Assembly (NCBI RefSeq): GCF_003957745.1
Contig: NZ_CP020373.1
Span: 2,837,501-2,901,500, forward strand
From: Shewanella khirikhana
GTDB taxonomy: Bacteria > Pseudomonadota > Gammaproteobacteria > Enterobacterales > Shewanellaceae
Reading direction: 5' to 3'
Length of the DNA stretch: 64,000 bases
Both the position numbers and the translations under genes were made by a program. Shown piece after piece: positions 52,947 to 61,901 of this stretch (positions are counted from its first letter, which is position 1; every line of letters starts with the position of its first letter). Below the pieces are notes generated by a model. That model was not told the origin of the DNA and made no database searches. It was given only the letters and a program-made list of their open reading frames with translations.

Positions 52947-54047
52947 TTACTGACCAGACTTGATCTTGGTCCAGATGCGGGTCATGGCACGCTGGGTCTT
53001 CATTGGACGCACTTCACCCAGGTACAGCTTGGCGAGTGTTTCTTCTGATGGGTACACAGCAGGGTTCTTGGCCACTTCTTCGTCCAGCATAGGGGTTGAA
53101 CCATCGTTGGCGTTGGCATAAGCCACGTAGTTACTGATGGAAGCAATCACTTCAGGACGCATCAGGTAGTTGATGAAGGCGTGCGCATTGCCTGGGTTAG
53201 CGGCATCGGCTGGAATCGCCATCATGTCGAACCACAGTGGTGCACCTTCTTTAGGGATACGGTAATCCACTTCCTGACCGTTACCGGCTTCTTCGGCGCG
53301 GGCCTGAGCCTGCAGCACGTCACCGGACCAGCCGATAGCAGCACAGATTTCGCCGTTGGCGAGATCTGAGATGTAGCGTGAAGAGTGGAAATACTTCAAA
53401 TATGGACGAATTTTCAGCAGAACTTCACCGGCTTTTTCATAGTCGGCAGGGTCGGTGCTGTTAGGGTTCAGACCCAGATAGTTCAGTGCAGGTGGCAGGA
53501 TTTCATCAGGAGAATCCAGCACTGCGATACCGCACTTGGCCAGTTTCTCGGCGTTGGCTGGGTTGAAAATCAGTTCCCATGAATCCACTGGCGCATCTTC
53601 GCCCAGTACTTCTTTTACCTTGGCCACGTTGAAACCGATGCCGGTGGTGCCCCACAGGTAAGGCACAGCGTGCTCGTTACCCGGATCGCTCTTTTGCAGC
53701 TGGGTCATCAGGTTTTTGTTGAGGTACTTTTCGTTTGGCAGCTTGGACTTGTCCAGCTTCATAAAGGCGCCGGCTTTGATCTGCTTGGCGAGGAAGTGCG
53801 CAGAAGGCACCACCAGATCATAACCACTGCGACCGGAGAGCAGCTTGGCTTCCAGCACTTCGTTGGTGTCAAACACATCGTAGATCACGCGAATGCCGGT
53901 TTCCTTCTGGAAGTTTTCCAGGGTGTCTTCGGCAATATAATCAGACCAGTTGTACACCCGAACCACTTCTTCGGCCGATACCACAGCGCTGCCCATAATT
54001 CCGGCGGTCGCCAATGCCAGAGCGGTCATTTTTTGTAATAACTTCAT
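52947..54047 (-). CDS. potF: Putrescine-binding periplasmic protein PotF
   Basis: 366-residue polyamine-binding protein with signal peptide (1-25, ending SAVVSA). The mature start VVRVYNWSDYIAEDTLENF is typical of PotD/PotF. Later NGEICAAIGWSGDVLQAQAR and WFDMMAIPADAANPGNAH line the ligand cleft in the family. Choice of PotF over spermidine-type PotD rests on the potFGHI order and the puu context. RBS AAGGAG. Confidence 0.93.
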   Translation of the reverse strand: MKLLQKMTALALATAGIMGSAVVSAEEVVRVYNWSDYIAEDTLENFQKETGIRVIYDVFDTNEVLEAKLLSGRSGYDLVVPSAHFLAKQIKAGAFMKLDKSKLPNEKYLNKNLMTQLQKSDPGNEHAVPYLWGTTGIGFNVAKVKEVLGEDAPVDSWELIFNPANAEKLAKCGIAVLDSPDEILPPALNYLGLNPNSTDPADYEKAGEVLLKIRPYLKYFHSSRYISDLANGEICAAIGWSGDVLQAQARAEEAGNGQEVDYRIPKEGAPLWFDMMAIPADAANPGNAHAFINYLMRPEVIASISNYVAYANANDGSTPMLDEEVAKNPAVYPSEETLAKLYLGEVRPMKTQRAMTRIWTKIKSGQ

Positions 54048-54220
54048 GCTATCTCCTTTTGCAGGTAGCCGTAATTGAAAGCCAATTACTCTGATTGTGT
54101 CGCCGGCGCGGCCGGCTTTAGTTTTATTGTTAGGACCAATGCTACAACCTGAAAAACTGCATCGGCAGTTGCTGCTGCCCAGTACCTCTTTTACCTCATT
54201 GGCAGGCTTTTAATATGCAC

Positions 54221-55603
54221 TCAGTTACCCTGAGCTGCAATCTTCTCAAGCGTCAGTGAAAGTGCCTGACTTGCTTTAAAAATCAGTTCGTCAATCTCAT
54301 CGCGGCTGATGCAAAGTGGCGGCGAAATTATCATGGTGTCACCCACAGCACGCATAACCAAACCCTTGGCAATACAGGCCTCACGGCACAGCATTCCGGC
54401 ACCGATTTCGTTATCAAATCTGGCCAGGGTGTCCTTATTTGCCACCAGTTCGATAGCCCCCACCATGCCCATGCCGCGCACTTCGCCCACCAAAGGATGA
54501 GCCGCCAGTGTCTGCAGCTTGTCCTGCAGGTAGGGGCCGGTATCCTGTCTTACTTTGTCCACCAAGCCTTCTTCTTCGAGAATGCGGATATTTTCCAGCG
54601 CCGCCGCAGCGGCAACCGGATGGCCCGAGTAGGTAAAGCCGTGGGCAAATTCACCGCCCTCAGTGACGAGCACATCGGCCACCCGATCGGACACAATCAC
54701 CCCGCCCATGGGGATATACCCTGAGGTCATGCCTTTGGCGATGGTGATTAAATCGGGTTTGAGATCCAGCGTTTGCGCCGCGAACCAGTTACCGGTTCGG
54801 CCGAAGCCGCTGATCACTTCGTCCAGAATAAACAGAATATCGTACTTTGCCAAAATGCTTTTTATTTCATTCCAGTAGCTTGCTGGCGGAATGATTACGC
54901 CACCGGCCCCCTGGAATGGCTCGGCAATAAAGGCTGCAACCTTGTCTTCGCCAAGCTCAAGGATTTTGGCCTCCAGTGCCCGGGCCGTTTTGATGCCAAA
55001 ATCCTCGGGTGACATATCACGGCCTTCGCCAAACCAGTAAGGCTGGTCGATATGTACTATGCCGGGAATGGGCAGGTCGCCCTGTTGATGCATAAACCCC
55101 ATGCCGCCAAGGCTGGCACCGGCAACGGTGGAGCCGTGATAGGCATTTTTGCGGCTGATGATGGTTTTCTTGCCGGGCTTGCCTTTGAGATCCCAGTAAC
55201 GGCGCACCATCCGCAGATTGGTGTCGTTGGCTTCGGAGCCCGAGCCGGTAAAGAACACCCGGTTCATGTGCCCAGGTGCCAGATCGGCAATCTTGGCCGC
55301 CAGCTTGATGGCCGGTTCGTGGGTGCACTGAAAGAAGTTGTTGTAAAAAGGAAGGGTTTTGAGCTGGGTAAAGGCAGCTTTGGCAATGCTTTCACGGCCA
55401 TAGCCCACATTCACACACCAGAGACCGGCCATACCGTCGAGCAGTTTGTTGCCTTCGGCATCCCAGATATAGACGCCATCGGCACGCTCGATAATGCGGG
55501 TGCCACGCTGCGCCAAATCGGCTGTGTCTGTGAATGGATGCAGATGATGGTTGGCATCCATCTCCTGCAGTGCGCCGATGTGATGTTGCTTTTGTTGTTG
55601 CAT
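54221..55603 (-). CDS. spuC: Class III aminotransferase, putrescine--pyruvate type (SpuC-like)
   Basis: 460-residue PLP enzyme: GVYIWDAEGNKLLDGMAGLWCVNVGYG, FTGSGSEANDTNLRMVRRYW, DEVISGFGRTGNWF and the Schiff-base Lys in TIAKGMTSGYIPMGG (about 290). The long N-terminus (DANHHLHPFTD) is typical of SpuC and related omega-transaminases that act on putrescine or cadaverine with pyruvate. It sits between puuA and potF, suggesting a direct transamination route beside the gamma-glutamyl route. Substrate range is an inference. Confidence 0.88.
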   Translation of the reverse strand: MQQQKQHHIGALQEMDANHHLHPFTDTADLAQRGTRIIERADGVYIWDAEGNKLLDGMAGLWCVNVGYGRESIAKAAFTQLKTLPFYNNFFQCTHEPAIKLAAKIADLAPGHMNRVFFTGSGSEANDTNLRMVRRYWDLKGKPGKKTIISRKNAYHGSTVAGASLGGMGFMHQQGDLPIPGIVHIDQPYWFGEGRDMSPEDFGIKTARALEAKILELGEDKVAAFIAEPFQGAGGVIIPPASYWNEIKSILAKYDILFILDEVISGFGRTGNWFAAQTLDLKPDLITIAKGMTSGYIPMGGVIVSDRVADVLVTEGGEFAHGFTYSGHPVAAAAALENIRILEEEGLVDKVRQDTGPYLQDKLQTLAAHPLVGEVRGMGMVGAIELVANKDTLARFDNEIGAGMLCREACIAKGLVMRAVGDTMIISPPLCISRDEIDELIFKASQALSLTLEKIAAQGN

Positions 55604-55654
55604 CTTCGCCCTTCCCCTTTCAATGCCGGGGCAAGCCCCGGCTCGTTGTGCTTG

Positions 55655-57010
55655 TTATACCGTCAACAGCAGGAATTCACGCTCCCAGGCACTGACCACG
55701 CGCCTGAAGTTTTCCAGTTCCGCCTGCTTCACCGCCACAAAGCCGGTGGTGAAGGCATCACCCAGATATTTACGTGCTGCATCGCTCTCACCCAGCGCCA
55801 CCAGTGCCTCTTCCAAAGTCAGTGGCAGGTGGTTAGCTTCAGCAGTACGGCTCTCGTTAGCGCGGCCAAGGGCAGGATTGGTTGGCTTAAGGCCTTCCAC
55901 CATACCGATGTAACCGGCCAGCAAGCTCGCGGCAATGGCCAGATAACAGTTGGCATCGGCGCCTGGAATACGGTTTTCGATGCGGCGGTTCTGCGGCGAT
56001 GATTCAGGAATACGCAGACCACAGGTGCGGTTCTCTTCGCCCCACTCCAGGTTTACCGGCGCAGAAGTGCCGGGCAGGAAGCGGCGGAACGAGTTCACGC
56101 TGGGCGCCATCAATGGCAGAAACTCGGGAATGTAGCGCTGCAGACCGGCGATGAAACCGAGGAAGTTGGCGCTCTTGGTGCCGTCTTCTTTGGTGAAGAT
56201 GTTCTTGCCGGTCTTTTTATCCACTACGCTCTGGTGAATGTGCATGGCGCTGCCTGGCTCGTTGGTCACCGGCTTGGCCATAAAGGTGGCACATACATTG
56301 TGCTTGAGCGCCGCTTCACGCAGGGTACGCTTAAACACAAACACCTGGTCGGCCAGCGACAGCGCATTGCCGTGGCTGAAGTTGATTTCCATCTGCGCCG
56401 GGCCGTCTTCGTGGATCAGGGTGTCGATAAACAGGCCCTGGGCCTCACACCACTCATACATGTCTTCAAACAGCGGGTCGTATTCGTTGGCAGCATCGAT
56501 AGAGAACGACTGACGACCGGCTTCCGGAAGGCCGGAACGTCCCAGAGGCGGATTCAACGGCAGATCAGGATCCCCATTGCGCGCCACCAGATAGAATTCC
56601 ATCTCGGGGGCAATCACAGGCTCCCAGCCTTTGTCCTCATAAAGCTTAAGCACTTTTTTCAGTACGTTACGTGGCGACAGTTCGATGGGATTCCCCATGC
56701 GATCGTACACGTCGTGGATCACCTGAGCGGTGGCTTCCACACACCAAGGCAGTTCGAACACGGCGTTTTCATCGGGTACACACAAAAAGTCGACGTCGGC
56801 TTCGTTCAGCAATTCATAGTAGGTGTCGTCGTCAACATAGTCGCCGGTCACTGTCTGCAGCAGCACGCTTTCAGGCAGACGCATGCCCTGCTCAGCAATA
56901 AACTTGTCTACCGGGGCGATTTTGCCACGGGCAATGCCGGTCATATCGCTGATGACGCATTCCACTTCGGTAATTTTCTTTTCTTTCAAAAACGCGATTA
57001 GCTTTTCCAT
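55655..57010 (-). CDS. puuA: Gamma-glutamylputrescine synthetase PuuA
   Basis: 451-residue glutamine-synthetase-fold ligase joining glutamate to putrescine with ATP. GS motifs: PEMEFYLVAR (metal Glu), GSAMHIHQSV (His), NRRIENRIPGADANCYLA (Arg and metal Glu). The context of puuD 4 bases upstream and puuB, puuC, puuR nearby picks PuuA from the family. First step of the pathway. Confidence 0.93.
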   Translation of the reverse strand: MEKLIAFLKEKKITEVECVISDMTGIARGKIAPVDKFIAEQGMRLPESVLLQTVTGDYVDDDTYYELLNEADVDFLCVPDENAVFELPWCVEATAQVIHDVYDRMGNPIELSPRNVLKKVLKLYEDKGWEPVIAPEMEFYLVARNGDPDLPLNPPLGRSGLPEAGRQSFSIDAANEYDPLFEDMYEWCEAQGLFIDTLIHEDGPAQMEINFSHGNALSLADQVFVFKRTLREAALKHNVCATFMAKPVTNEPGSAMHIHQSVVDKKTGKNIFTKEDGTKSANFLGFIAGLQRYIPEFLPLMAPSVNSFRRFLPGTSAPVNLEWGEENRTCGLRIPESSPQNRRIENRIPGADANCYLAIAASLLAGYIGMVEGLKPTNPALGRANESRTAEANHLPLTLEEALVALGESDAARKYLGDAFTTGFVAVKQAELENFRRVVSAWEREFLLLTV

Positions 57011-57014
57011 CTTG

Positions 57015-57779
57015 TTATCTCACTCGGTCTTGGGCCCTGCGTCGGCACGCGTCACCGAAGGCTTTGAAAATCGACAGATAAAATGCATTGTCGGCTACCT
57101 TCCATTCAGGGTGAAACTGCACGCCAAGGGCGAAATTTGTGGCTTCTTTTACGGAAAAGGCTTCAATCAAGCCATCCGGAGCATACGCTTCTGGCCGCAA
57201 CCCGTTTCCAAGGCGCTCAACGCCTTGAGTGTGGACGGAATTAACTTCCGCCGAGCTGCGGCCCCAGGCTTCAAAAATCACCCCCCCGGGCTCCAGGGTA
57301 ACCGTATGGGCCAGACCATACTGCACCTCAAGCGGTGCTTGTTTGTCTTCCCTGTGCTCCATGTATTTGCCTGTTTCGTGGAGCTTTTGATACAGGCTGC
57401 CACCGAAGGCCACATTCATTTCCTGAAAGCCGCGACAAATTCCCAGCACTGGCACACCGGCGGCAATCGCCGCTCTGATCAGTGGCAGTGTGGTGGCGTC
57501 ACGACGAGGATCGTGGTGAGTACCCGGCTCGCTCGCAGTCCCCGCATAATGATGGGGCTCTACATTGGAGGGCGAACCGGTAAAAAGAATGCCGTCCAGG
57601 CGTTCCAGTATCACCGACATCGGTATACCTTCACCGACGGAGGGAATGATCAGAGGCCAACCGCCTGTCCCGTTGATCACACCCAATAAATACTTTTCTC
57701 CTACGATATTGAAAGTTTGCAATCCCAGTGGGGCATTGCAGGCAGAGACACCAATCACGGGTATCGTGGCGTCAGACAT
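57015..57779 (-). CDS. puuD: Gamma-glutamyl-GABA hydrolase PuuD
   Basis: 254-residue class I glutamine-amidotransferase-like hydrolase releasing GABA and glutamate. Catalytic Cys is in VLGICRGFQEMNVAFGG and His in GVQFHPEWK, with the family's oxyanion-hole stretch ILFTGSPSNVEPHHY. First gene of puuD-puuA(-spuC), with AAGGTGA upstream and two candidate regulatory motifs in the 392-bp leader region. Confidence 0.94.
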   Translation of the reverse strand: MSDATIPVIGVSACNAPLGLQTFNIVGEKYLLGVINGTGGWPLIIPSVGEGIPMSVILERLDGILFTGSPSNVEPHHYAGTASEPGTHHDPRRDATTLPLIRAAIAAGVPVLGICRGFQEMNVAFGGSLYQKLHETGKYMEHREDKQAPLEVQYGLAHTVTLEPGGVIFEAWGRSSAEVNSVHTQGVERLGNGLRPEAYAPDGLIEAFSVKEATNFALGVQFHPEWKVADNAFYLSIFKAFGDACRRRAQDRVR

Positions 57780-57859
57780 ACTTCACCTTGCATGTGGGTC
57801 AATGTTTGAGTTTTGTGATCGCCCTCAAACATGGCGTTCATTTTTTCACACAGTACACC

Positions 57860-57871
57860 GAAATATTGAAC
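57860..57871. promoter_or_regulatory. PuuR-box-like sequence upstream of puuD
   Basis: GAAATATTGAAC resembles GAAATAATGAAC found (in reverse orientation) upstream of the bauA-like gene and the AAATAATGAACA upstream of puuB. Position is 81 bases before the puuD start. Confidence 0.4.
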
Positions 57872-57963
57872 GAGGCAATAGCCGTTCCCTCAGTTCGAAC
57901 CACTTTTAATCCAACAAATTTTTAACCAAGCAAATTCATAAACTTAGAATAAGTAGCAGTTAG

Positions 57964-57988
57964 ATTTGTTGAAAATATTGATACAAAT
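57964..57988. promoter_or_regulatory. Palindrome upstream of puuD
   Basis: Arms ATTTGT / ACAAAT around TGAAAATATTGAT. With the 49899-49922 site it shares ATTTGTTGAA, an ATATT core and ACAAAT. Confidence 0.55.
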
Positions 57989-58135
57989 TGACCTTGATAC
58001 GAGGCGGGAGCATGACGGCGAGCGGGGCTCAGGCGTGGCGAGGCTTTGGGCTCAGATTGGTTAAAATTATTTACATTGATGTTTAAAATGCAGCCAAATC
58101 GCGGGCTGGGGGAAGATTAACGGAAGGCAGAAACG

Positions 58136-58160
58136 ACTGCGGCCCGGTAAGGGCCGCAGT
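58136..58160 (-). terminator. Probable terminator of puuR
   Basis: Perfect 10-bp stem ACTGCGGCCC / GGGCCGCAGT with a five-base loop, 12 bases after the puuR stop. Only a weak T-rich tail (CGTTTCT) follows on the minus strand. Confidence 0.65.
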
Positions 58161-58171
58161 GGATAATCACA

Positions 58172-58756
58172 TCAGAAGTTTGCCGGGGTAGTGGCACTCA
58201 CCAGCTGACAGGGTTCGTCGAAGGGATTTCTGAATCTGTGTGGCAGTTCGCTGTTGAAGTAATAACTGTCGCCTGCTTCGAGGACAAATACATCGTCGCC
58301 GACAGTCAGTTCAAACTTGCCCGAAATGACCAGCGCCGCTTCTTCGCCCACGTGCTTAAGCATCTCTTCACCGGTATCCGCGCCTGGCGGATAGGTTTCG
58401 CTCATCACTGACATGGCGCGATTGGGATAGTCCCGTCCAATGAGTTTAAACTCCAGTGGTCCGGTACCTATATCCAACAGCTCGTTGGCGCGGTATACGA
58501 TTTTTTGTTCTGCCGATGCCGAATCACCAATCGAGAAGAACTCAACCAGCGACATGGGTATGCCTGACAACACTTTTTTCAGCGAGCTGACAGAAGGGCT
58601 CACACTGTTTTTCTCAATCATTGAGATGGTGCTGTTGGTTACACCGGCACGCTTGGCCAGCTCACGCTGGGACAAGCCTTTCATTTTTCGAACAGCTTTG
58701 AGACTGGCTCCGATATCCAAATTTGTCACCCCCCAAACAGGTTCAGTTATCTGCAC
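58172..58756 (-). CDS. puuR: HTH-cupin transcriptional repressor PuuR
   Basis: About 194 residues: an XRE helix-turn-helix (SLKAVRKMKGLSQRELAKRAG, with VTNSTISMIEKNS as recognition region) joined to a C-terminal cupin (HVGEEAALVISGKFELTV, then GDSYYFNSELPHRFRNPF). This two-domain layout is that of PuuR, which represses the putrescine genes and is relieved by putrescine. The start is uncertain: GTG 58756 gives this length, GTG 58729 or TTG 58720 (with GGGG upstream) would shorten it. Divergent from puuB paralogue 2. Confidence 0.88.
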   Translation of the reverse strand: MQITEPVWGVTNLDIGASLKAVRKMKGLSQRELAKRAGVTNSTISMIEKNSVSPSVSSLKKVLSGIPMSLVEFFSIGDSASAEQKIVYRANELLDIGTGPLEFKLIGRDYPNRAMSVMSETYPPGADTGEEMLKHVGEEAALVISGKFELTVGDDVFVLEAGDSYYFNSELPHRFRNPFDEPCQLVSATTPANF

Positions 58757-58815
58757 AGCAGATAAAGTGCAAATTGTGTATTCCGAACCTGAGCTCTGCC
58801 AAGAAACCCCATGTT

Positions 58816-58950
58816 CGAAAACTGTAATTTATCAAGCAAACTCAAGTATCTGAGCTACCTATAGGCACAAGCGTCTCCGAAAGGAAGGCGCAGATACAGA
58901 TTGTATTCTAGCGGCATTGCATGTTAAATAAAACGAACACTGTAAATTAA
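58816..58950. promoter_or_regulatory. Pair of direct repeats between puuR and puuB paralogue 2
   Basis: CGAAAACTGTAATTTA (58816-58831) and CGAACACTGTAAATTA (58934-58949) agree at 14 of 16 bases, 118 bases apart in the divergent promoter region. They could be a two-site operator for PuuR or another regulator. The second overlaps a weak PuuR-box-like sequence (58928-58939). Confidence 0.5.
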
Positions 58951-59019
58951 TCCGCAAAAAGTGTGATGAGTATACAGAGACAAGTCCAATTTACAATAAA
59001 AACCAGTGTCGGAGCCCTT

Positions 59020-60327
59020 ATGGCAAACAATTCACCCATACACAGCGACAAGTACCCGGAATCCTTCTATTTTGCGACCGCCAAAGAGATATATCAGTAT
59101 CCTGTATTGGACGGTGCACTGGAGGTGGACGTTTGCATTGTGGGTGGTGGATTCAGTGGCCTGAATACGGCCATTGAACTGGCGCAAAAAGGGTTCAGCG
59201 TAGCTCTGCTGGAAGCCAAACGGGTCGGCTGGGGCGCCTCTGGCCGCAACGGCGGCGAGCTTATCCGCGGCATTGGCCATGGGCTGGAGCAGTTTAAAAA
59301 CGATATCGGCCAGGAAGGCGTGGACGCCATCACCCAGATGGGCTTTGAGGCGGTGGATATTGTGCGTGAACGGGTTGCGGCCCACAACATCGACTGCGAC
59401 CTGACCATGGGCTACTGTGATTTGGCGGTAAAACCCCGCCATATGAAGGAGTTGGCTGAAGAGCTGGAGCATCTTCAATCGGTAGGTTATCGCCACGAAC
59501 TCAAGCTGCTGGAGAAGGCTGACATAGGTGAAGTGATAGGCTCTGATTGCTATCAGGGCGCACTGATGGACATGGGCAGCGGCCATTTACATCCATTGAA
59601 CCTTGCCCTGGGTGAAGCCAGAGTGGCCCGCGAACTGGGTGTGCAGATTTTTGAATACAGCGCCGCCACCAAAATCATCAAGGGCGATAAGCCCAAGGTA
59701 CTGACCGAGCGCGGCGAAGTCAGCTGCAACCAACTGGTGCTGGCGGGTAACGCCTACATTGGTCACAAGCTTGAGCCATACGTGGGCGGTAAGGTACTGC
59801 CCGCAGGCAGCTATTTGCTCGCCACCGAGCCACTGTCGCCGGAGATGTGCCAGCAAATCATTCCGAAAAATATGTCATTCGCCGACATGCGTATCGCCCT
59901 GGACTACTTCCGCCTCTCCAGCGACGGTCGCTTGCTGTTTGGCGGCCTGTGCACCTATTCAGGCAAAGATCCTGCCGATATTGAGGCGGCACTGCGCCCC
60001 AATCTCGAAAAGGTTTTCCCGCAGCTCAAAGGTGTGCGTATCGATTATCAATGGGGCGGTATGATTGGCATTGGCGCCAACCGTCTGCCTCAGCTTGGTA
60101 CCCTGCCGGATGCGCCCAACATCTATTTTGCCCAGGCCTATTCCGGCCATGGCGTGAATGCTACCCATATGGCGGCACGTTTGCTGGCTGAAGCAATCGC
60201 CGGCAATACAGAGCGCTTCGATGTGTTTGCCAAGGTAAAGCACATGACCTTCCCGGGTGGCCCAGCGCTGCGCTCACCGCTGCTGGCGGCTGGCATGTTG
60301 TACCACCGCTTTATGGACATCTTCTGA
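59020..60327 (+). CDS. Gamma-glutamylputrescine oxidase-like PuuB, paralogue 2
   Basis: 435-residue FAD-dependent oxidoreductase: VCIVGGGFSGLNTAIELAQ near residues 37-55, then VGWGASGRNGGEL, and late AQAYSGHGVNATHMAARLLAEA. Same family and gene length as the puuB at 48513. ATG 59020 has GGAG; the frame opens 57 bases earlier with no ribosome-binding site. Divergent from puuR, as E. coli puu genes are around their regulator, and the closer candidate for the canonical PuuB. Which paralogue serves putrescine is unresolved. Confidence 0.9.
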   Translation: MANNSPIHSDKYPESFYFATAKEIYQYPVLDGALEVDVCIVGGGFSGLNTAIELAQKGFSVALLEAKRVGWGASGRNGGELIRGIGHGLEQFKNDIGQEGVDAITQMGFEAVDIVRERVAAHNIDCDLTMGYCDLAVKPRHMKELAEELEHLQSVGYRHELKLLEKADIGEVIGSDCYQGALMDMGSGHLHPLNLALGEARVARELGVQIFEYSAATKIIKGDKPKVLTERGEVSCNQLVLAGNAYIGHKLEPYVGGKVLPAGSYLLATEPLSPEMCQQIIPKNMSFADMRIALDYFRLSSDGRLLFGGLCTYSGKDPADIEAALRPNLEKVFPQLKGVRIDYQWGGMIGIGANRLPQLGTLPDAPNIYFAQAYSGHGVNATHMAARLLAEAIAGNTERFDVFAKVKHMTFPGGPALRSPLLAAGMLYHRFMDIF

Positions 60328-60355
60328 TTAGCTTCCATATCAATGCGTAACTAAA

Positions 60356-60383
60356 AAGAAACCCGCCGATTGGCGGGTTTCTT
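60356..60383. terminator. Bidirectional terminator
   Basis: Perfect 12-bp stem AAGAAACCCGCC / GGCGGGTTTCTT with loop GATT, between convergent puuB paralogue 2 and puuC. Confidence 0.85.
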
Positions 60384-60404
60384 TATGTCTGAAAGTCAGC
60401 CGTG

Positions 60405-61901
60405 TTACAGCGCTATCCAGGTCGCTTTGACTTCGGTGTACTTTTCAAAGGCATGCAGCGACTTGTCACGGCCGTTACCGGACTGCTTATAGCCACCGAA
60501 TGGTGCTGTCATATCGCCGCCATCATAGTGGTTAATCCACACCATGCCGCTGCGCAGCGCTTTGGCGGTCTTGTGGGCCTTGCTGATATCCGAAGTCCAG
60601 ACACCGGCGGCCAAGCCATAGATGGTGTCGTTGGCAATGGCAACGGCTTCATCCATGCCATCGAAGGTAATCACCGACATCACAGGGCCGAAGATCTCCT
60701 CACGGGCGATTTTCATCTGGTTGGTCACACCATCGAATACCGTGGGCGCCACATACACGCCACCGGTTTCCTCAAGCTTGCGCTCACCGCCACAGACCAG
60801 CTTGGCACCTTCATCGTGGCCAGCCTTAATATAGCTGAGCACGGTATCGAGCTGCTGCTTGTCCACCACGGCACCGCAAGTGGTGGCAGGGTCCAGCGGA
60901 TGACCCGGCTGCCAGGCTTCCATTTCTTTGACGATAAGTTTGAGCAGCTCATCCTTCACCCCTGACTCCACCAGCAGACGGGAACCGGCGGTACACACTT
61001 CACCCTGGTTAAAGGCAATGGCAGACGCTGCGGCTTCGGCGGCGGCCTGCAGATCCGGCGCATCGTTAAACACTATGTTGGGGCTCTTGCCGCCCGCTTC
61101 CAGCCACACGCGCTTCATGTTCGATTGACCGGCATACACCATCAGCTGCTTGGCAATCTTGGTTGAGCCGGTAAACACCAGAGTATCCACATCCATGTGC
61201 AGCGCCAGCGCCTGCCCCACGGTATGGCCAAAGCCCGGCAGCACGTTCAGCACCCCATCGGGAATACCGGCTTCTTTGGCGAGCTGCGCCATGCGAATGG
61301 CGGTCAGCGGCGACTTTTCAGATGGCTTTAGCACCACGCTGTTACCGGTAGCCAGCGCAGGGCCTAGCTTCCAGCAGGCCATCAGCATTGGGAAGTTCCA
61401 GGGCACGATAGCGGCCACCACACCCACGGGCTCCCGGGTGATCATGCCGATTTCGTTATGGGGGGTTGGCGCCAGCTCATCATAAATCTTGTCGATAGCC
61501 TCGCCGGACCAGCGAATGGCGCGGGCGGCTCCAGCCACATCCACGGCTTTGGAATGGGCAATGGGCTTACCCATATCGAGGGTTTCGAGCAGTGCCAGCT
61601 CATCGGCGTTGGCTTCCAGCAAATCGGCAAAGCGGATCATCACCTGCTTGCGCTTCACCGGCGACTGCTGTGACCACACGCCCGACTCAAAGGTCGCTCG
61701 GGCATTGGCCACGGCAAGATCCGCGTCGGCCTGCTGGCAGCTGGCAACCTGAGTCAGCACCCGGCCATCAACCGGACTGATGCACTCGAAGGTTTCCTGG
61801 CCCACGGCATCGCAATACTGGCCGTTAATAAAGGCTTTGCCATTGATCTCAAGACGCTGTGCCAGTGCTTCCCACTCGCTGCGGCTCTGGGGTGTACTCA
61901 T
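60405..61901 (-). CDS. puuC: Gamma-glutamyl-gamma-aminobutyraldehyde dehydrogenase PuuC
   Basis: 498-residue NAD(P)-dependent aldehyde dehydrogenase: PWNFPMLMACWKLGPALATG, FTGSTKIAKQLM, general base in LEAGGKSPNIVF, catalytic Cys in FNQGEVCTAGSRLLV, and end FEKYTEVKATWIAL. N-terminal half matches the PuuC/KauB group. It oxidises the aldehyde made by PuuB and probably 3-aminopropanal or 4-aminobutanal too. RBS GAGG. Divergent from the bauA-like gene. Confidence 0.93.
   Translation of the reverse strand: MSTPQSRSEWEALAQRLEINGKAFINGQYCDAVGQETFECISPVDGRVLTQVASCQQADADLAVANARATFESGVWSQQSPVKRKQVMIRFADLLEANADELALLETLDMGKPIAHSKAVDVAGAARAIRWSGEAIDKIYDELAPTPHNEIGMITREPVGVVAAIVPWNFPMLMACWKLGPALATGNSVVLKPSEKSPLTAIRMAQLAKEAGIPDGVLNVLPGFGHTVGQALALHMDVDTLVFTGSTKIAKQLMVYAGQSNMKRVWLEAGGKSPNIVFNDAPDLQAAAEAAASAIAFNQGEVCTAGSRLLVESGVKDELLKLIVKEMEAWQPGHPLDPATTCGAVVDKQQLDTVLSYIKAGHDEGAKLVCGGERKLEETGGVYVAPTVFDGVTNQMKIAREEIFGPVMSVITFDGMDEAVAIANDTIYGLAAGVWTSDISKAHKTAKALRSGMVWINHYDGGDMTAPFGGYKQSGNGRDKSLHAFEKYTEVKATWIAL

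Larger units (their letters stand above)
57780..58171. other. Regulatory gap between puuR and puuD, no gene seen
   Basis: 392 bp. It carries a PuuR-box-like sequence GAAATATTGAAC (57860-57871), a palindrome at 57964-57988 shared with the puuB upstream region, several AAATTT / CAACAAAT tracts around 57910-57945, and the puuR terminator hairpin at its far end. A GC-rich stretch (58000-58050) shows no coding or RNA pattern I recognise. Confidence 0.65.
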
